Origin: Mucilaginibacter roseus
GTDB lineage: Bacteria; Bacteroidota; Bacteroidia; Sphingobacteriales; Sphingobacteriaceae
Length of the DNA stretch: 64,000 nt
Assembly: GCF_021215455.1 (NCBI RefSeq)
Contig: NZ_JAJPWV010000002.1
Span: 620,001-684,000 of the forward strand
Reading direction: 5' to 3'
The notes under the pieces were generated by a model. It ran no database searches. It was not told the origin of the DNA and saw nothing but the letters and a program-made list of their open reading frames with translations. A program made the translations under genes and the position numbers. Within the stretch, counting starts at the first letter, position 1. Every line of letters begins with the position of its first letter. Positions 53,477 to 62,550 of the stretch are shown here, piece after piece.

Positions 53477-54181
53477 CTAAATCTGGCCGAAGGTTGGTTT
53501 GATGATGATCTCGTCAACGTTCGCGCCGTTACTCATATTTAAAATAGTTGTAATGGCCGATGCAACGTCTTCGGGTAAAACCATCCGGTTGGTATCAACC
53601 TGTGCGCCTTTCCATGAGTCGGTATACGTTGACCCCGGAATTACTGCGGTGACCTTTACACCGTGTGGCTGCATTTCGAGCTTCATTACCTTATTAAGAC
53701 CTACCAAAGCATACTTTGTTACGCTGTACACCCCTGCCTCGGGTATAGGGTCAAGCCCGGCTACAGAGCATATATTGAAGATGTGCCCTTTACCGACAGA
53801 AACCATGCGTTTACCGAAGAAACGGTATAATTCATAGGCCGGGCGCAGGTTGGTATCCATCTGTTTTTGGTATGATTCATCATCATCATTAAGTATAGCG
53901 GCAGGCTTAAACATACCCACATTATTTACCAAAATATCGACGAAGCCCATGTTTTTCTCGGTGAATTCGGCAAAATTTTTCAGTTCAGCAAGGATGCTGC
54001 AGTCGGCAACAGTACTGAACACCTGTATTTCGGGGTTGATGGTAAGCAATTCGGATTTAAACGCATCCAATTCGGCAGCGTTACGCGAGCAGATGGATAC
54101 ATTGATGTTTTGCTTAACCAATGCTATAGTGATGGCGCGGCCCATACCCTTGGTACCGCCGGTAATGATGGCGTTTTTCAT
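53477..54181 (-). CDS. Short-chain dehydrogenase/reductase
   Basis: A 234-residue classical SDR. The cofactor motif is ITGGTKGMGRAI (TGxxxGxG), followed by the structural NNVGMFK motif and the catalytic Ser/Tyr/Lys in ICSVAGLDPIPEAGVYSVTK. It ends DEIIIKPTFGQI. Family members reduce ketones, including 3-ketoacyl-ACP; the substrate is unknown. It opens a minus-strand run with the PspC and LiaF-like genes, but a functional link is not obvious. Length and motifs argue for an intact enzyme. Confidence 0.92.
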   Translation of the reverse strand: MKNAIITGGTKGMGRAITIALVKQNINVSICSRNAAELDAFKSELLTINPEIQVFSTVADCSILAELKNFAEFTEKNMGFVDILVNNVGMFKPAAILNDDDESYQKQMDTNLRPAYELYRFFGKRMVSVGKGHIFNICSVAGLDPIPEAGVYSVTKYALVGLNKVMKLEMQPHGVKVTAVIPGSTYTDSWKGAQVDTNRMVLPEDVASAITTILNMSNGANVDEIIIKPTFGQI

Positions 54182-54271
54182 GTTGATTTAACGTTTTTTG
54201 GTTGAATAGTTGGGCTAAGATATAGCTTAAAGTTAATACTAATTTTACCTTTACCGTTTCAACCTTATTTC

Positions 54272-55156
54272 ATGAGCACAGATAATACTATTTACGATAT
54301 ATGCTGCATTGGCCACATTACGCACGATAAGGTGGTTAACCCGCAGCACGAAGTTTATATGCCTGGCGGTACGGCCTTTTACTTTTCGCATGCCATGAGG
54401 CAGATGCCGGTGAACTATAAACTGATTACCGCCCTGGCTCAGGAGCAAATTGCTTATGCAGAGGGGTTACGGCATGCAGGTATTAACCTTACCGCACTGC
54501 CCAGCGAACATACCGTTTACTTTGAGAACAGCTATGCCGGAAACTCGGACCATCGCACCCAGCGTGTGCTGCAAAAGGCGGATGCTTTTACGGTTGCTGA
54601 TGTAGCTGATACCAATGCCCGCTATTATCATTTAGGGCCTTTACTGGCTGATGATATGGACGCGGCTATTTTTGAGGTGCTGTCAGCAAAAGGAACCCTT
54701 TCGCTGGATGCACAGGGTTTGCTGCGCGAAGTTGTCGGTACCAATGTTGTCGCCATTGATTGGAAAGACAAACTGACACTGCTACCCTACGTACATATAC
54801 TGAAAGTGAATGAGCATGAAGTTGCCGTACTTACCGGTACTACCAATATACATGAAGGTGCAAAGCAATTGGCCGGATTGGGCGTTAAAGAGGTAGTAAT
54901 TACATTGGGTACACAAGGCTCGATAATTTATGCTGATGGCGAATTTCATAATATCCCGGTTTATAAACCGCTGAAATTTAAAGATGCCACCGGTTGCGGC
55001 GATACCTATATGGCCGGCTTTCTTTACAAACGCGCCACGGGTGCGGGCATTGCGGAGGCAGGGCACTTTGCCTCGGCTATGGCCGGGTTAAAGGCAGGTA
55101 TATCCGGCGCATTTAAAGGGAACGAGGCGGATGTATCAGCGTTTATAAGAAAATAA
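54272..55156 (+). CDS. PfkB-family carbohydrate/nucleoside kinase
   Basis: A 294-residue kinase of the ribokinase/PfkB superfamily. It has an N-terminal GHITHDKVV segment, a PGGTAFYFSHAMRQM motif, and a C-terminal ATP/anion-hole motif DATGCGDTYMAGFLYKRATG with the catalytic Asp in GCGD (usual GAGD). The substrate could be a sugar, adenosine or a related compound. It precedes a small membrane protein by 6 bases. No pathway neighbour narrows it down. Confidence 0.9.
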   Translation: MSTDNTIYDICCIGHITHDKVVNPQHEVYMPGGTAFYFSHAMRQMPVNYKLITALAQEQIAYAEGLRHAGINLTALPSEHTVYFENSYAGNSDHRTQRVLQKADAFTVADVADTNARYYHLGPLLADDMDAAIFEVLSAKGTLSLDAQGLLREVVGTNVVAIDWKDKLTLLPYVHILKVNEHEVAVLTGTTNIHEGAKQLAGLGVKEVVITLGTQGSIIYADGEFHNIPVYKPLKFKDATGCGDTYMAGFLYKRATGAGIAEAGHFASAMAGLKAGISGAFKGNEADVSAFIRK

Positions 55157-55162
55157 TTGAAC

Positions 55163-55486
55163 ATGCAGTCGACCCAAAAGCCTTCTAAAGCTGCCAGTGT
55201 CATCTACATTGCTTTACTTGTTATAAATAACTTGCTGGCTTTAGTATTTCTATATTTGCCATTCCTGAACTTATATGTATCACCGGATGCATTATTAGGA
55301 ATTTGGGGCATAGTGATTTATGGAATTGCAACAGGTATGATTTTTACAGTAATATCATACCTGTTAACATACGTTTTAAAGAAATACTTTTTTGAAGAAC
55401 TTAAAGACATTAAGCGCTTCGCTTTTCATCAATTCTTATTTTTCACCATAGTTGATTTAGTCTTTTGGATTAAATTTTATCTGTAG
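55163..55486 (+). CDS. Small hypothetical membrane protein
   Basis: A 107-residue protein starting MQSTQKPSKAAS, six bases after the PfkB kinase stop. Three hydrophobic segments are visible (VIYIALLVINNLLALVFLYL, LLGIWGIVIYGIATGMIF, QFLFFTIVDLVFWIKFYL), separated by charged loops (KKYFFEELKDIKRF). It is probably translated from the kinase message. No family is recognised and no function proposed. Confidence 0.65.
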   Translation: MQSTQKPSKAASVIYIALLVINNLLALVFLYLPFLNLYVSPDALLGIWGIVIYGIATGMIFTVISYLLTYVLKKYFFEELKDIKRFAFHQFLFFTIVDLVFWIKFYL

Positions 55487-55495
55487 ATATCTAAA

Positions 55496-56257
55496 TCATC
55501 CCGGAAACACCAGCACCGGCACGCGCAGGGCATTCATTGCCTCGCCGTTGAGCTTGCCCTGCAGCACTTCCCTAAAGTGGTATTGATGGTTAGCCAACGC
55601 CAGCAGGTCTGTTTTCATCGTATTGATAATTACATCCGTCGCTTTTTGCAGGTCGCGCTCGGTGGTGTTGCTAAATTTCAGATTATCGTATTTTACATAG
55701 CGGCGTATGCCATCGTTAAAAACTTCGAGGGCGTAGTTTTCATCCATACGGGGCAGGCCGCTGGCAGGTAAGTGGGCAATGTGCACGCTGGCATCATTAT
55801 CCTTAGCCATGTTAGCCAGGTAACGCACAATAGGCAATTGGCAGTAACGCAAATCGGCCATGTAGGTAATGCGTTTAAAGCCATTAAAGGTATGATATTC
55901 GGGCAGTACCAGCATGGGGCAGGTAATGCGGCTAAGTATTTTGTGTAAACAAAGGGTAGTACTGTCGCTAATACCGCTTATCAGTAATGATGAAGCTCTT
56001 TGATTGATTAGTTGAGCCAGCTCCTGCTCATTTAAGCCGTGGGCGTCTATTTCTTCACCGTAGACGTTACCCTCTGTTTCCCGCGATTCCGTCGCCTCCT
56101 CAAACCTGCCCGAAACCAACACTTTAACACCAGCCTTAACATCGGCCACGTTGGCCAGCACTAAAGGCACTTCGGCAAGCCGCGAAATTTTGGCAGCCAC
56201 ACGCAGGGCGCGGTCGCTATGGATCGAGCCATCACTTAATAACAATACTTCTTTCAT
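55496..56257 (-). CDS. Tandem universal stress protein
   Basis: A 253-residue protein with two UspA-like halves. The ATG at 56255-56257 gives the usual Usp start MKEVLLLSDGSIHSDRALRVAA. The second half begins KRITYMADLRYCQLPIVRYLA. No clear ATP-binding GxxGxxG loop is visible in either half, so it may not bind nucleotide like the classical members. These proteins accumulate during stress. It is convergent to the small membrane protein gene and sits alone. Confidence 0.85.
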   Translation of the reverse strand: MKEVLLLSDGSIHSDRALRVAAKISRLAEVPLVLANVADVKAGVKVLVSGRFEEATESRETEGNVYGEEIDAHGLNEQELAQLINQRASSLLISGISDSTTLCLHKILSRITCPMLVLPEYHTFNGFKRITYMADLRYCQLPIVRYLANMAKDNDASVHIAHLPASGLPRMDENYALEVFNDGIRRYVKYDNLKFSNTTERDLQKATDVIINTMKTDLLALANHQYHFREVLQGKLNGEAMNALRVPVLVFPG

Positions 56258-56490
56258 ATACGGTAGATGTTGTAAAAAAAACGCAAACAAAAAATTAACA
56301 CGCCTAACAGGGTGAATCAGCTCAAAATGAAACAGGAACTTCTAATAAATTGTAAGGTTGATTAGCGTGTGGTGGGTTCGCTTTCTAAATAATGCAACAA
56401 GCCGTTTTTGAAATGGTTTTATGTGAAGTTAAAAAATAATCAAAGATTAAATAACGTTTACAAATGGTAGAGGATGCCAGTTATGGTAAG

Positions 56491-56973
56491 CTATATAGGA
56501 ATTGGTCGGCCCGATCCCCAAAACAATACTTCCGCATGATGAAACAATAAAGCCCAGTTTAGTTGTCCATCAAACACCGTCAGATCGTCTGACGATGGGT
56601 AGTAAAAATCTTCAAAGTATTCAACAAGCACACTAAACGGCACAACAGCTGCAACTTTGCTATTCCATAACAAATATACCTGCTCATCCGGTTGTACACC
56701 TTTTCCATATAACCACTGCTTTATGCGCGCCGCATTATCGTCCATCATAATGATATGCTCTTCTGTTTCAAAAAAGTCTTTTTTAAACGGTTCATTGGCG
56801 TGTAATTGGGCTTTTATCAAAAAATCTTTTAAAAATGTAGCACCTTGAGCGTTTAACGGCGCAATTAATTTAAGGTCGCGGTCAGGAATTGTCTCGCCTT
56901 TAAAACGCCAGTAAAGCGCAAAATCAACTAAGCTGGTAACCGACTGATGTATATTTTCAAAACTTGTAATCAT
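56491..56973 (-). CDS. Hypothetical protein
   Basis: A 160-residue soluble protein without signal or membrane segments. It begins MITSFENIHQSVTSLVDFAL; the middle has IPDRDLKLIAPLNAQGATFLKDFL and a VYLLWNSKVAAVVPFSVLVEYF segment. It ends with a conserved-looking YYPSSDDLTVFD, then NWALLFHHAEVLFWG. The end resembles small acidic proteins found in toxin-immunity contexts, but this is only an impression and no toxin gene is adjacent. It has its own unit with AT-rich flanks of about 200 bases on each side. Confidence 0.6.
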   Translation of the reverse strand: MITSFENIHQSVTSLVDFALYWRFKGETIPDRDLKLIAPLNAQGATFLKDFLIKAQLHANEPFKKDFFETEEHIIMMDDNAARIKQWLYGKGVQPDEQVYLLWNSKVAAVVPFSVLVEYFEDFYYPSSDDLTVFDGQLNWALLFHHAEVLFWGSGRPIPI

Positions 56974-57166
56974 AATCTATATGTAAACAATTCTCGGTAT
57001 GTTTACATATATCGGTATAATTCATTCAGCGCACCAAACAATTTTTACATTCTTCGGCTTTAATACATAATTTTAGTACGGCTGCTCAATCTCCCTGTCA
57101 GCAAAAGGGCCAACCAAACAGTTTGATATTAAAAATGTACTTTTAACCCGATTTATACAGATACTA

Positions 57167-57898
57167 ATGTTTACCAGTTTAGGCAGATATATACTCTTAC
57201 TCAGATTAAGTTTCAGAAAGCCCGAGAAGTTCAGTGTATACTGGGCCGAGATCATGCGCGAAATGGTTTCCATAGGCTTAGGCTCGCTGGGCATCATCAG
57301 TGTAATATCACTATTTATTGGTGCCGTAGCGGTTATACAGGTGGCTTTTCAGCTTACCAGTCCGCTGGTACCTGCAACCATAGCGGGTAGCATCTCGCGC
57401 GATTCGACCATCCTGGAGTTCAGTCCCACCATATCAGCGTTGGTACTGGCTGGCCGTGTAGGTTCAAGCATTGCCTCGCAAATAGGCACCATGCGTGTTA
57501 CCGAACAAATAGACGCGCTCGAAATTATGGGTGTTAACGCCCCTGGCTACTTAATATCTCCTAAAATATTTGCGGGTATTACCATGGTGCCTATGCTTAA
57601 TATATTATCAATATGCCTTGGCCTGGCCGGTGGCTACATTGCCTGCGCCGCATCCGGCGACATTGCCCCTGCCGATTACGTTTTAGGCTTACGCGATGGC
57701 TTTTTACCCATCACCTTACAGGCATCTCTGGTAAAATCATTCACCTTTGGTTTTATTATAACTTCGGTTTGTGCCTACCAGGGCTTTTACACCTCGGGCG
57801 GCGCTTTAGAGGTTGGCCAGTCGGCTACACAAGGTGTGGTTTGGAGCTGTATCATGATCCTTTTTGCTGACCTTATTATATCCCGTATAATGCTATGA
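57167..57898 (+). CDS. mlaE: MlaE-type phospholipid ABC transporter permease
   Basis: A 243-residue inner-membrane permease of the Mla/MCE transport system that moves phospholipids between envelope membranes. Five or so helices include LGSLGIISVISLFIGAVAVIQ and the MlaE family signature VPATIAGSISRDSTILEFSPTISALVLAGRVGSSIASQIGTM-like region (read in short pieces, notably GRVGSSIASQIG). It overlaps mlaF by four bases (ATGA). The substrate-binding MCE/MlaD protein is not next door. Confidence 0.95.
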   Translation: MFTSLGRYILLLRLSFRKPEKFSVYWAEIMREMVSIGLGSLGIISVISLFIGAVAVIQVAFQLTSPLVPATIAGSISRDSTILEFSPTISALVLAGRVGSSIASQIGTMRVTEQIDALEIMGVNAPGYLISPKIFAGITMVPMLNILSICLGLAGGYIACAASGDIAPADYVLGLRDGFLPITLQASLVKSFTFGFIITSVCAYQGFYTSGGALEVGQSATQGVVWSCIMILFADLIISRIML

Positions 57899-58647
57899 TC
57901 GAGATCAAGGACATTTTTAAAACATTCGGCGACAATGAGGTACTAAAAGGCATCAGCGCTAAATTTTTACCCGGTAAAAACAACCTGATCATAGGGGGGT
58001 CCGGATCCGGTAAAACAACCTTGCTAAAATGCATTGTTGGCCTGCACGAGCCAACCAAAGGACAGGTGTTTTTCAACGAACAGAACTTTACGGAAATGAG
58101 CTTTGAAGAACGTGTTCCTATCCGTACGGAAATAGGTATGCTTTTTCAAAACTCGGCCTTGTTTGATAGCATGACGGTTGAAGAGAACATCATGTTTCCG
58201 CTCAACCTGTTCACCAACCAATCCAGAAGCGAAAAGCTTGACCGCGCCAACTTTTGCCTGGAAAGGGTGAACCTGAAAGGCAAGAATAAGTTGTACCCTG
58301 CCGAGCTTTCAGGCGGTATGAAGAAGCGTGTAGGCATTGCCCGCGCCATATCCATGCAACCCAAGTATTTATTTGTGGATGAGCCCAACTCCGGCCTCGA
58401 TCCTAAAACATCCATCCTGATAGATGAACTGATTGCCGAGCTAACCAAGGAGTATGAAATTACAACCGTTGTAGTTACGCATGATATGAACTCCGTAATG
58501 GGTATTGGCGACCATATACTGTTTCTGCACCAGGGCCAGAAATGGTGGGAAGGTTCAAACAAAGAAATTGCCCATACCGATAACCAGGAGCTAAACGACT
58601 TTGTGTTTGCCAGCAGATTTATGGAAGCGGCAAAAGAAAAGCTGTAG
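57895..58647 (+). CDS. mlaF: MlaF-type ABC transporter ATPase
   Basis: A 250-residue ATPase. Walker A is GGSGSGKTTLLKC, the signature is LSGGMKKRVGIARA, and Walker B is YLFVDEPNSGLD. A Q-loop lies in IGMLFQNSALFDSM, followed by an H-loop in VVTHDMNS. These features are characteristic of MlaF/Ttg2A. It pairs with mlaE by a four-base overlap. A long inverted repeat with a terminator-like hairpin follows. Confidence 0.96.
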   Translation: MIEIKDIFKTFGDNEVLKGISAKFLPGKNNLIIGGSGSGKTTLLKCIVGLHEPTKGQVFFNEQNFTEMSFEERVPIRTEIGMLFQNSALFDSMTVEENIMFPLNLFTNQSRSEKLDRANFCLERVNLKGKNKLYPAELSGGMKKRVGIARAISMQPKYLFVDEPNSGLDPKTSILIDELIAELTKEYEITTVVVTHDMNSVMGIGDHILFLHQGQKWWEGSNKEIAHTDNQELNDFVFASRFMEAAKEKL

Positions 58648-58649
58648 TT

Positions 58650-58832
58650 GTCGGAAAGACAGAAAAGACCGAAAGTCCGGAAGCCAGTAAGTAATGAGCG
58701 TCGCGATTTACTTACTGGCTTTAATACTTTAGCACTCCGCTCTCTTCCGCACTTCAAAAAGATATAGTATTTTTGCCCCTAAACTTTTATTCTCAGGCAA
58801 CTAAAAACTTCCGGACTTTCGGTCTTTCCGAC
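58650..58832. repeat. Imperfect long palindrome after mlaF enclosing a terminator hairpin
   Basis: The arms GACCGAAAGTCCGGAAG (58667-58683) and CTTCCGGACTTTCGGTC (58808-58824) are exact reverse complements. GTCGGAAAGAC (58650) and GTCTTTCCGAC (58822) extend them. A 13-bp hairpin is enclosed (58682-58720). The left arm carries a 6-base insertion. This may be a small mobile element remnant or a strong DNA cruciform. Confidence 0.65.
58682..58720. terminator. Terminator hairpin after mlaF
   Basis: AGCCAGTAAGTAA and TTACTTACTGGCT, a perfect 13-bp stem with a 13-base loop, followed by TTAATACTTT. It lies 34 bases after the mlaF stop. Confidence 0.75.
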
Positions 58833-58853
58833 TTTCGGACTGCAAAAATAATA

Positions 58854-59741
58854 ATGATCCAACTACTTACGCCTACGCACTGGAAAGATTACGAACTGAT
58901 TGATTGCGGCGACTTTGAGAAGCTGGAACGCTTTGGCGACCTGATACTTATACGCCCTGAACCTCAAGCGGTATGGGATAAGGCACTGCCCGAAAGCGAA
59001 TGGCAAAAACGCCATCATATCAAATTCAAAGGCCGTTCGGCAACGGCGGGCGATTGGGTAAAGAAGAGCCCCAAAACACCAGACCGCTGGCATATTGAAT
59101 ACAAAAACCCTGAAGCTGCTATCAAGTTCCGTCTTGGGTTAACCTCATTTAAGCATGTAGGCATATTCCCGGAGCAAGCCGTTAACTGGGATTACATCAG
59201 CAGCAACATTAAAAAGTTTAAAACACCTAACCCAAAGGTGCTTAACCTGTTTGCTTACACCGGCGGCGCATCCCTTATTGCTAACGCGGCGGGCGCCGAA
59301 ACCACACACGTTGACTCCATTAAACAGGTAGTTACCTGGGCTAATGAGAACCAGGAAATTTCGGGTTTAAACAACATCCGTTGGGTGGTTGAGGATGCCC
59401 TTAAATTTGTAAAACGCGAGCTTAAACGTGGTAAAAAATACAATGGCATCATCCTTGACCCGCCGGCTTACGGGCATGGCCCCAACGGTGAAAAATGGAA
59501 GCTGGAAGATCACATTAAAGAGATGATGCGCGACGTGGTACAATTGCTCGACCCCGAAGAACACTTTTTGATATTGAACACTTACTCGCTGGGTTTTTCA
59601 TCCGTAATTATTGAAAACCTGGTTAAAAGCGCCTATCCGCAGGTTCAGAATTTTGAAACCGGCGAACTATATCTGCAAGCTACCGCCGGGCCAAAACTGC
59701 CGCTTGGCGTGTTTGGCAAGTTTTGTAAAATAAAAGCTTGA
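58854..59741 (+). CDS. Class I SAM-dependent methyltransferase (RlmI/RlmK-like)
   Basis: A 295-residue methyltransferase. The ATG at 58854 is chosen because upstream codons run through the repeat arm. Motif I is LNLFAYTGGASLIANAAGAE, with HVDSIKQVVTWANEN following. The catalytic-type motif IILDPPAYGHGPNGEKW resembles the DPP[AS]F motif of rRNA m5C methyltransferases such as RlmI and RlmK, but without the PUA domain. An N-terminal domain of about 130 residues is beta-rich. Substrate is likely rRNA, but not proven. Confidence 0.9.
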   Translation: MIQLLTPTHWKDYELIDCGDFEKLERFGDLILIRPEPQAVWDKALPESEWQKRHHIKFKGRSATAGDWVKKSPKTPDRWHIEYKNPEAAIKFRLGLTSFKHVGIFPEQAVNWDYISSNIKKFKTPNPKVLNLFAYTGGASLIANAAGAETTHVDSIKQVVTWANENQEISGLNNIRWVVEDALKFVKRELKRGKKYNGIILDPPAYGHGPNGEKWKLEDHIKEMMRDVVQLLDPEEHFLILNTYSLGFSSVIIENLVKSAYPQVQNFETGELYLQATAGPKLPLGVFGKFCKIKA

Positions 59742-59803
59742 CAGCCGGGCCATTCCATTATATTTACAACTTAATTGAACTAAAAACTGCCTTTAAATCT
59801 GCC

Positions 59804-60850
59804 ATGAGAGCAAAGCACATCTTCCTGTTATTATTATTTTGTTTATCAACCTTAACGTTATTATCTAACTGCACCGGCAACGGCAAACCGGCATCAAAAA
59901 CCGGCTTAACCGCAGCTAAAGGGGAAAGCGAGGATGGTGATACCACCAAAAAATCAACCTATCCACCGTTGGATACGGCATTGTATGATTCGCTAAACGT
60001 TCGCCTGGCCAATGGCGATACCAATGGTTACTGGCCGGTAAAAAAGGCGGCCTACCCGCTGCCCGGAGCCGTATTACCTTTTAAACGCGTGGTTGCCTTT
60101 TATGGTAACCTGTTCTCAAAAAAGATGGGCATTTTAGGTGAGCTGCCTGCCGACCAGATGCTGGCCAAGCTAAAAACCGAAGTAAAGAACTGGGAAAAAG
60201 CTGACCCTAAAACACCTGTTGTGCCTGCATTGCATTACATTGCCGTGGTGGCACAAGGTGACGGCGGCAAAGATGGTAAGTACCGCTACCGTATGCCGTT
60301 CAAGCAGATTGACACCGTGCTTTACCTGGCAAAAAAGATAGACGCCCTGGTATTTTTAGATGTACAGGTAGCGTTGAGCGATATTAAAACAGAATTACCT
60401 TTGCTGGAGAAATACCTGGCTATGCCAAACGTGCATTTTGGTATGGATCCTGAATTCTCCATGAAGGATGGCAGCAAGCCGGGCAAACGCATAGGCACTT
60501 ATGATGCTGCCGATATAAACTATGTGAGTAACTACCTGGCCGACCTGGTAAAAAAGAACAACCTGCCGCCCAAAATATTGGTTGTACACCGCTTTACCCG
60601 TAAAATGGTTACCAATACAAAAGATATTAAAACCCGCCCGGAAGTACAGGTGGTGATGGATATGGATGGCTGGGGCGAACCATCGCTTAAACTGGGCACG
60701 TACCGCCACTGGATATACCCTGAGCCGGTGCAATTCACGGGCTTTAAGCTATTCTACAAAAACGACATCAAAAAGGAGCCTAAGCGTATGCTTACCCCTG
60801 CCGAGCTAATGAAATATAAACCGATACCTATTTACATACAGTATCAGTAA
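59804..60850 (+). CDS. Hypothetical lipoprotein, conserved type
   Basis: A 348-residue predicted lipoprotein (MRAKHIFLLLLFCLSTLTLLSNC, lipobox Cys23). A Ser/Thr/Lys/Asp linker follows to about residue 60. The main domain includes KRVVAFYGNLFSKKMGILGEL, PVVPALHYIAVVAQG, KKIDALVFLDVQVA, NVHFGMDPEFSM and VVMDMDGWGEPSLKLGTYRHW. This resembles a TIM-barrel hydrolase-like core with acidic residues at strand ends, but I do not recognise the family. It ends at a very strong terminator and overlaps nothing. Confidence 0.72.
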   Translation: MRAKHIFLLLLFCLSTLTLLSNCTGNGKPASKTGLTAAKGESEDGDTTKKSTYPPLDTALYDSLNVRLANGDTNGYWPVKKAAYPLPGAVLPFKRVVAFYGNLFSKKMGILGELPADQMLAKLKTEVKNWEKADPKTPVVPALHYIAVVAQGDGGKDGKYRYRMPFKQIDTVLYLAKKIDALVFLDVQVALSDIKTELPLLEKYLAMPNVHFGMDPEFSMKDGSKPGKRIGTYDAADINYVSNYLADLVKKNNLPPKILVVHRFTRKMVTNTKDIKTRPEVQVVMDMDGWGEPSLKLGTYRHWIYPEPVQFTGFKLFYKNDIKKEPKRMLTPAELMKYKPIPIYIQYQ

Positions 60851-60851
60851 A

Positions 60852-60892
60852 AAAACAAGAACGCCGCCTTAATAAGGCGGCGTTCTTGTTTT
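60852..60892. terminator. Strong terminator after the lipoprotein gene
   Basis: AAAACAAGAACGCCGCCTT and AAGGCGGCGTTCTTGTTTT form a near-perfect 19-bp stem with a 3-base loop, immediately after the stop codon. Confidence 0.92.
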
Positions 60893-60980
60893 AAGCAGGC
60901 GATTAATTATTTCAAAGATAAAAAACCAACTTGCAATTAATTTCATATCTTGTAAGCCTTATTTAATCCTTATCACTGAT

Positions 60981-61661
60981 ATGAAAAAAATCTGCTCTCT
61001 GTTGGCCGTAGTGCTTATCGCGGCATCATCATGTAAAAAAGACCCGGTAGCGGGTTTTTCAACCGAAAGAACAACATTTTATTTGACTGAATCTGTAACG
61101 TTTAATAACACCTCACAAAACGGGAGTAGTTATTTATGGGATTTTGGCGATGGCAGCACATCAACGGATGCGAACCCTACACATGCCTACACTAAAGCCG
61201 GTAATTATACCGTGAAACTTACCGCGGGCAGTTCGGTTAGCACACATGCCATTAAGGTGGGTAACGGCACCTCGAGCTATATCGTAAAAAACAACAGCTC
61301 ACTTTCATTTGAGGCCGTTTCGTACTATGTCAATTCTAACAATGAATTGCTTGACTTTGTAGAGCATGGCCCGCTGGCCATTTCCCGCAGTTCAGATACC
61401 GTATACACCTCACGTAATGTTATTCACTTAGGTGGTATGATAGACAACCGAATATTTATTGTAATAAACGGTTACAACATCACTAAATTTAAACACAATG
61501 ACCTGGCGATTAACGACCAAACGCAGGTTTATTTTGGTGACCAACAAGGCACAAACGGAAAGGCGTCACCGGGTATTACGCAAACTGCCTACAGCTATAA
61601 AAACGTATTAAGAACGCAAGCAGGCAGTAAGCCGATGATCTACATTCGGTCTGCAAAATAA
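60981..61661 (+). CDS. PKD-domain lipoprotein
   Basis: A 226-residue predicted lipoprotein (MKKICSLLAVVLIAASSC, lipobox Cys18). A PKD-type Ig domain covers about 24-95 with the landmark YLWDFGDGSTSTDANPTHAY and GNYTVKLTAG. The C-terminal 125 residues are unassigned (SYIVKNNSSLSFEAVSYYVN and others). PKD domains mediate surface contacts or bind glycans and proteins. It is convergent with the metalloprotease gene and has its own terminator. Confidence 0.85.
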   Translation: MKKICSLLAVVLIAASSCKKDPVAGFSTERTTFYLTESVTFNNTSQNGSSYLWDFGDGSTSTDANPTHAYTKAGNYTVKLTAGSSVSTHAIKVGNGTSSYIVKNNSSLSFEAVSYYVNSNNELLDFVEHGPLAISRSSDTVYTSRNVIHLGGMIDNRIFIVINGYNITKFKHNDLAINDQTQVYFGDQQGTNGKASPGITQTAYSYKNVLRTQAGSKPMIYIRSAK

Positions 61662-61685
61662 ATAGCTTTAAAAATTAAAGAACAC

Positions 61686-61718
61686 AACAAAGGCGGATAG
61701 TTATCCGCCTTCGTTGTT
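61686..61718. terminator. Bidirectional terminator between PKD and metalloprotease genes
   Basis: AACAAAGGCGGAT-agtt-ATCCGCCTTCGTTGTT, a stem of about 13 bp with one bulge between convergent genes. Confidence 0.82.
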
Positions 61719-61725
61719 AAGATAT

Positions 61726-62550
61726 TTAATCGGGGTAGATCCGGCCTATAAAGTTTTTGTCCTTGGCGGATAAATAATAATTGTACCCTATTGACATGCC
61801 ATCGCGTGTTAATGAGGCATCAACCGGGTATTGCATAATTGACGCCGGATCAAACTTGGTGTTCCGCACATCCGAATCCTGATATCTATTTAATACGTTT
61901 TGGTCTACCTTCTTTTTACCCCAACCATAATACTTTTTGTAATAAGCGTATACCTTTGGCTTGTCCCACTTAATTTCTGACACGGGGCTGCTTTGCTCGT
62001 GTGCCAGGCCTATGGCGTGGCCAAACTCATGGGTTACAGTACGGCTGAACTCCTTCTCCTCTGTTTTGCTGTCAAACCAACCAAAATTCATGGTTTGCTC
62101 ACCTTTATGATTATTGGCATCGGTACCGATGTATGACCATGAACCTTTGTTATTGTTAACCTTAAAGCCGACCCGTATGTCTGACTCGGCTTTATTACCG
62201 GTCTTCACAAAATGAATGTTAGCGTGGTCGGCCCATTTACGGGCATACTTCATTACTTTACCTTGTAAAAAGTCGCCGCCGTTAATAAAAAAAATCTTTA
62301 GCGTTTTTCCGTTCGCCCATTTGTGATTACCTACATATACGGCATCCGTTTGCAAGCGGCTATCGTCGGTTGTGTCCGTCATATCAACACAAACCTGGGG
62401 TAAACTACCGTCAGCAAAATAATCTATCTCGTTACTTGTACTATCGGTTATGTTTGCAACGGATTCGGGTTGTACGTCATTCTGCGACGATTTGCTGCAT
62501 GCTGCAAGCGCAAACAGCGCCAATGCTGGTGTTAAATGTTTTAAACGCAT
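61726..62550 (-). CDS. Astacin/M12-like metzincin lipoprotein protease
   Basis: A 274-residue predicted lipoprotein (ALFALAAC, lipobox Cys18). The zinc-binding metzincin signature is THEFGHAIGLAHEQSSP, i.e. HExxHxxGxxHE, with the catalytic Glu. A Met-turn lies in ASIMQYPVDASL. Preceding text includes KWANGKTLKIFFINGGDFLQGKVMKYA, and TGNKAESDIRVGF, typical of the astacin/M12A N-half. It would cleave proteins at the cell surface. It is a single gene convergent to the PKD lipoprotein. Confidence 0.92.
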   Translation of the reverse strand: MRLKHLTPALALFALAACSKSSQNDVQPESVANITDSTSNEIDYFADGSLPQVCVDMTDTTDDSRLQTDAVYVGNHKWANGKTLKIFFINGGDFLQGKVMKYARKWADHANIHFVKTGNKAESDIRVGFKVNNNKGSWSYIGTDANNHKGEQTMNFGWFDSKTEEKEFSRTVTHEFGHAIGLAHEQSSPVSEIKWDKPKVYAYYKKYYGWGKKKVDQNVLNRYQDSDVRNTKFDPASIMQYPVDASLTRDGMSIGYNYYLSAKDKNFIGRIYPD

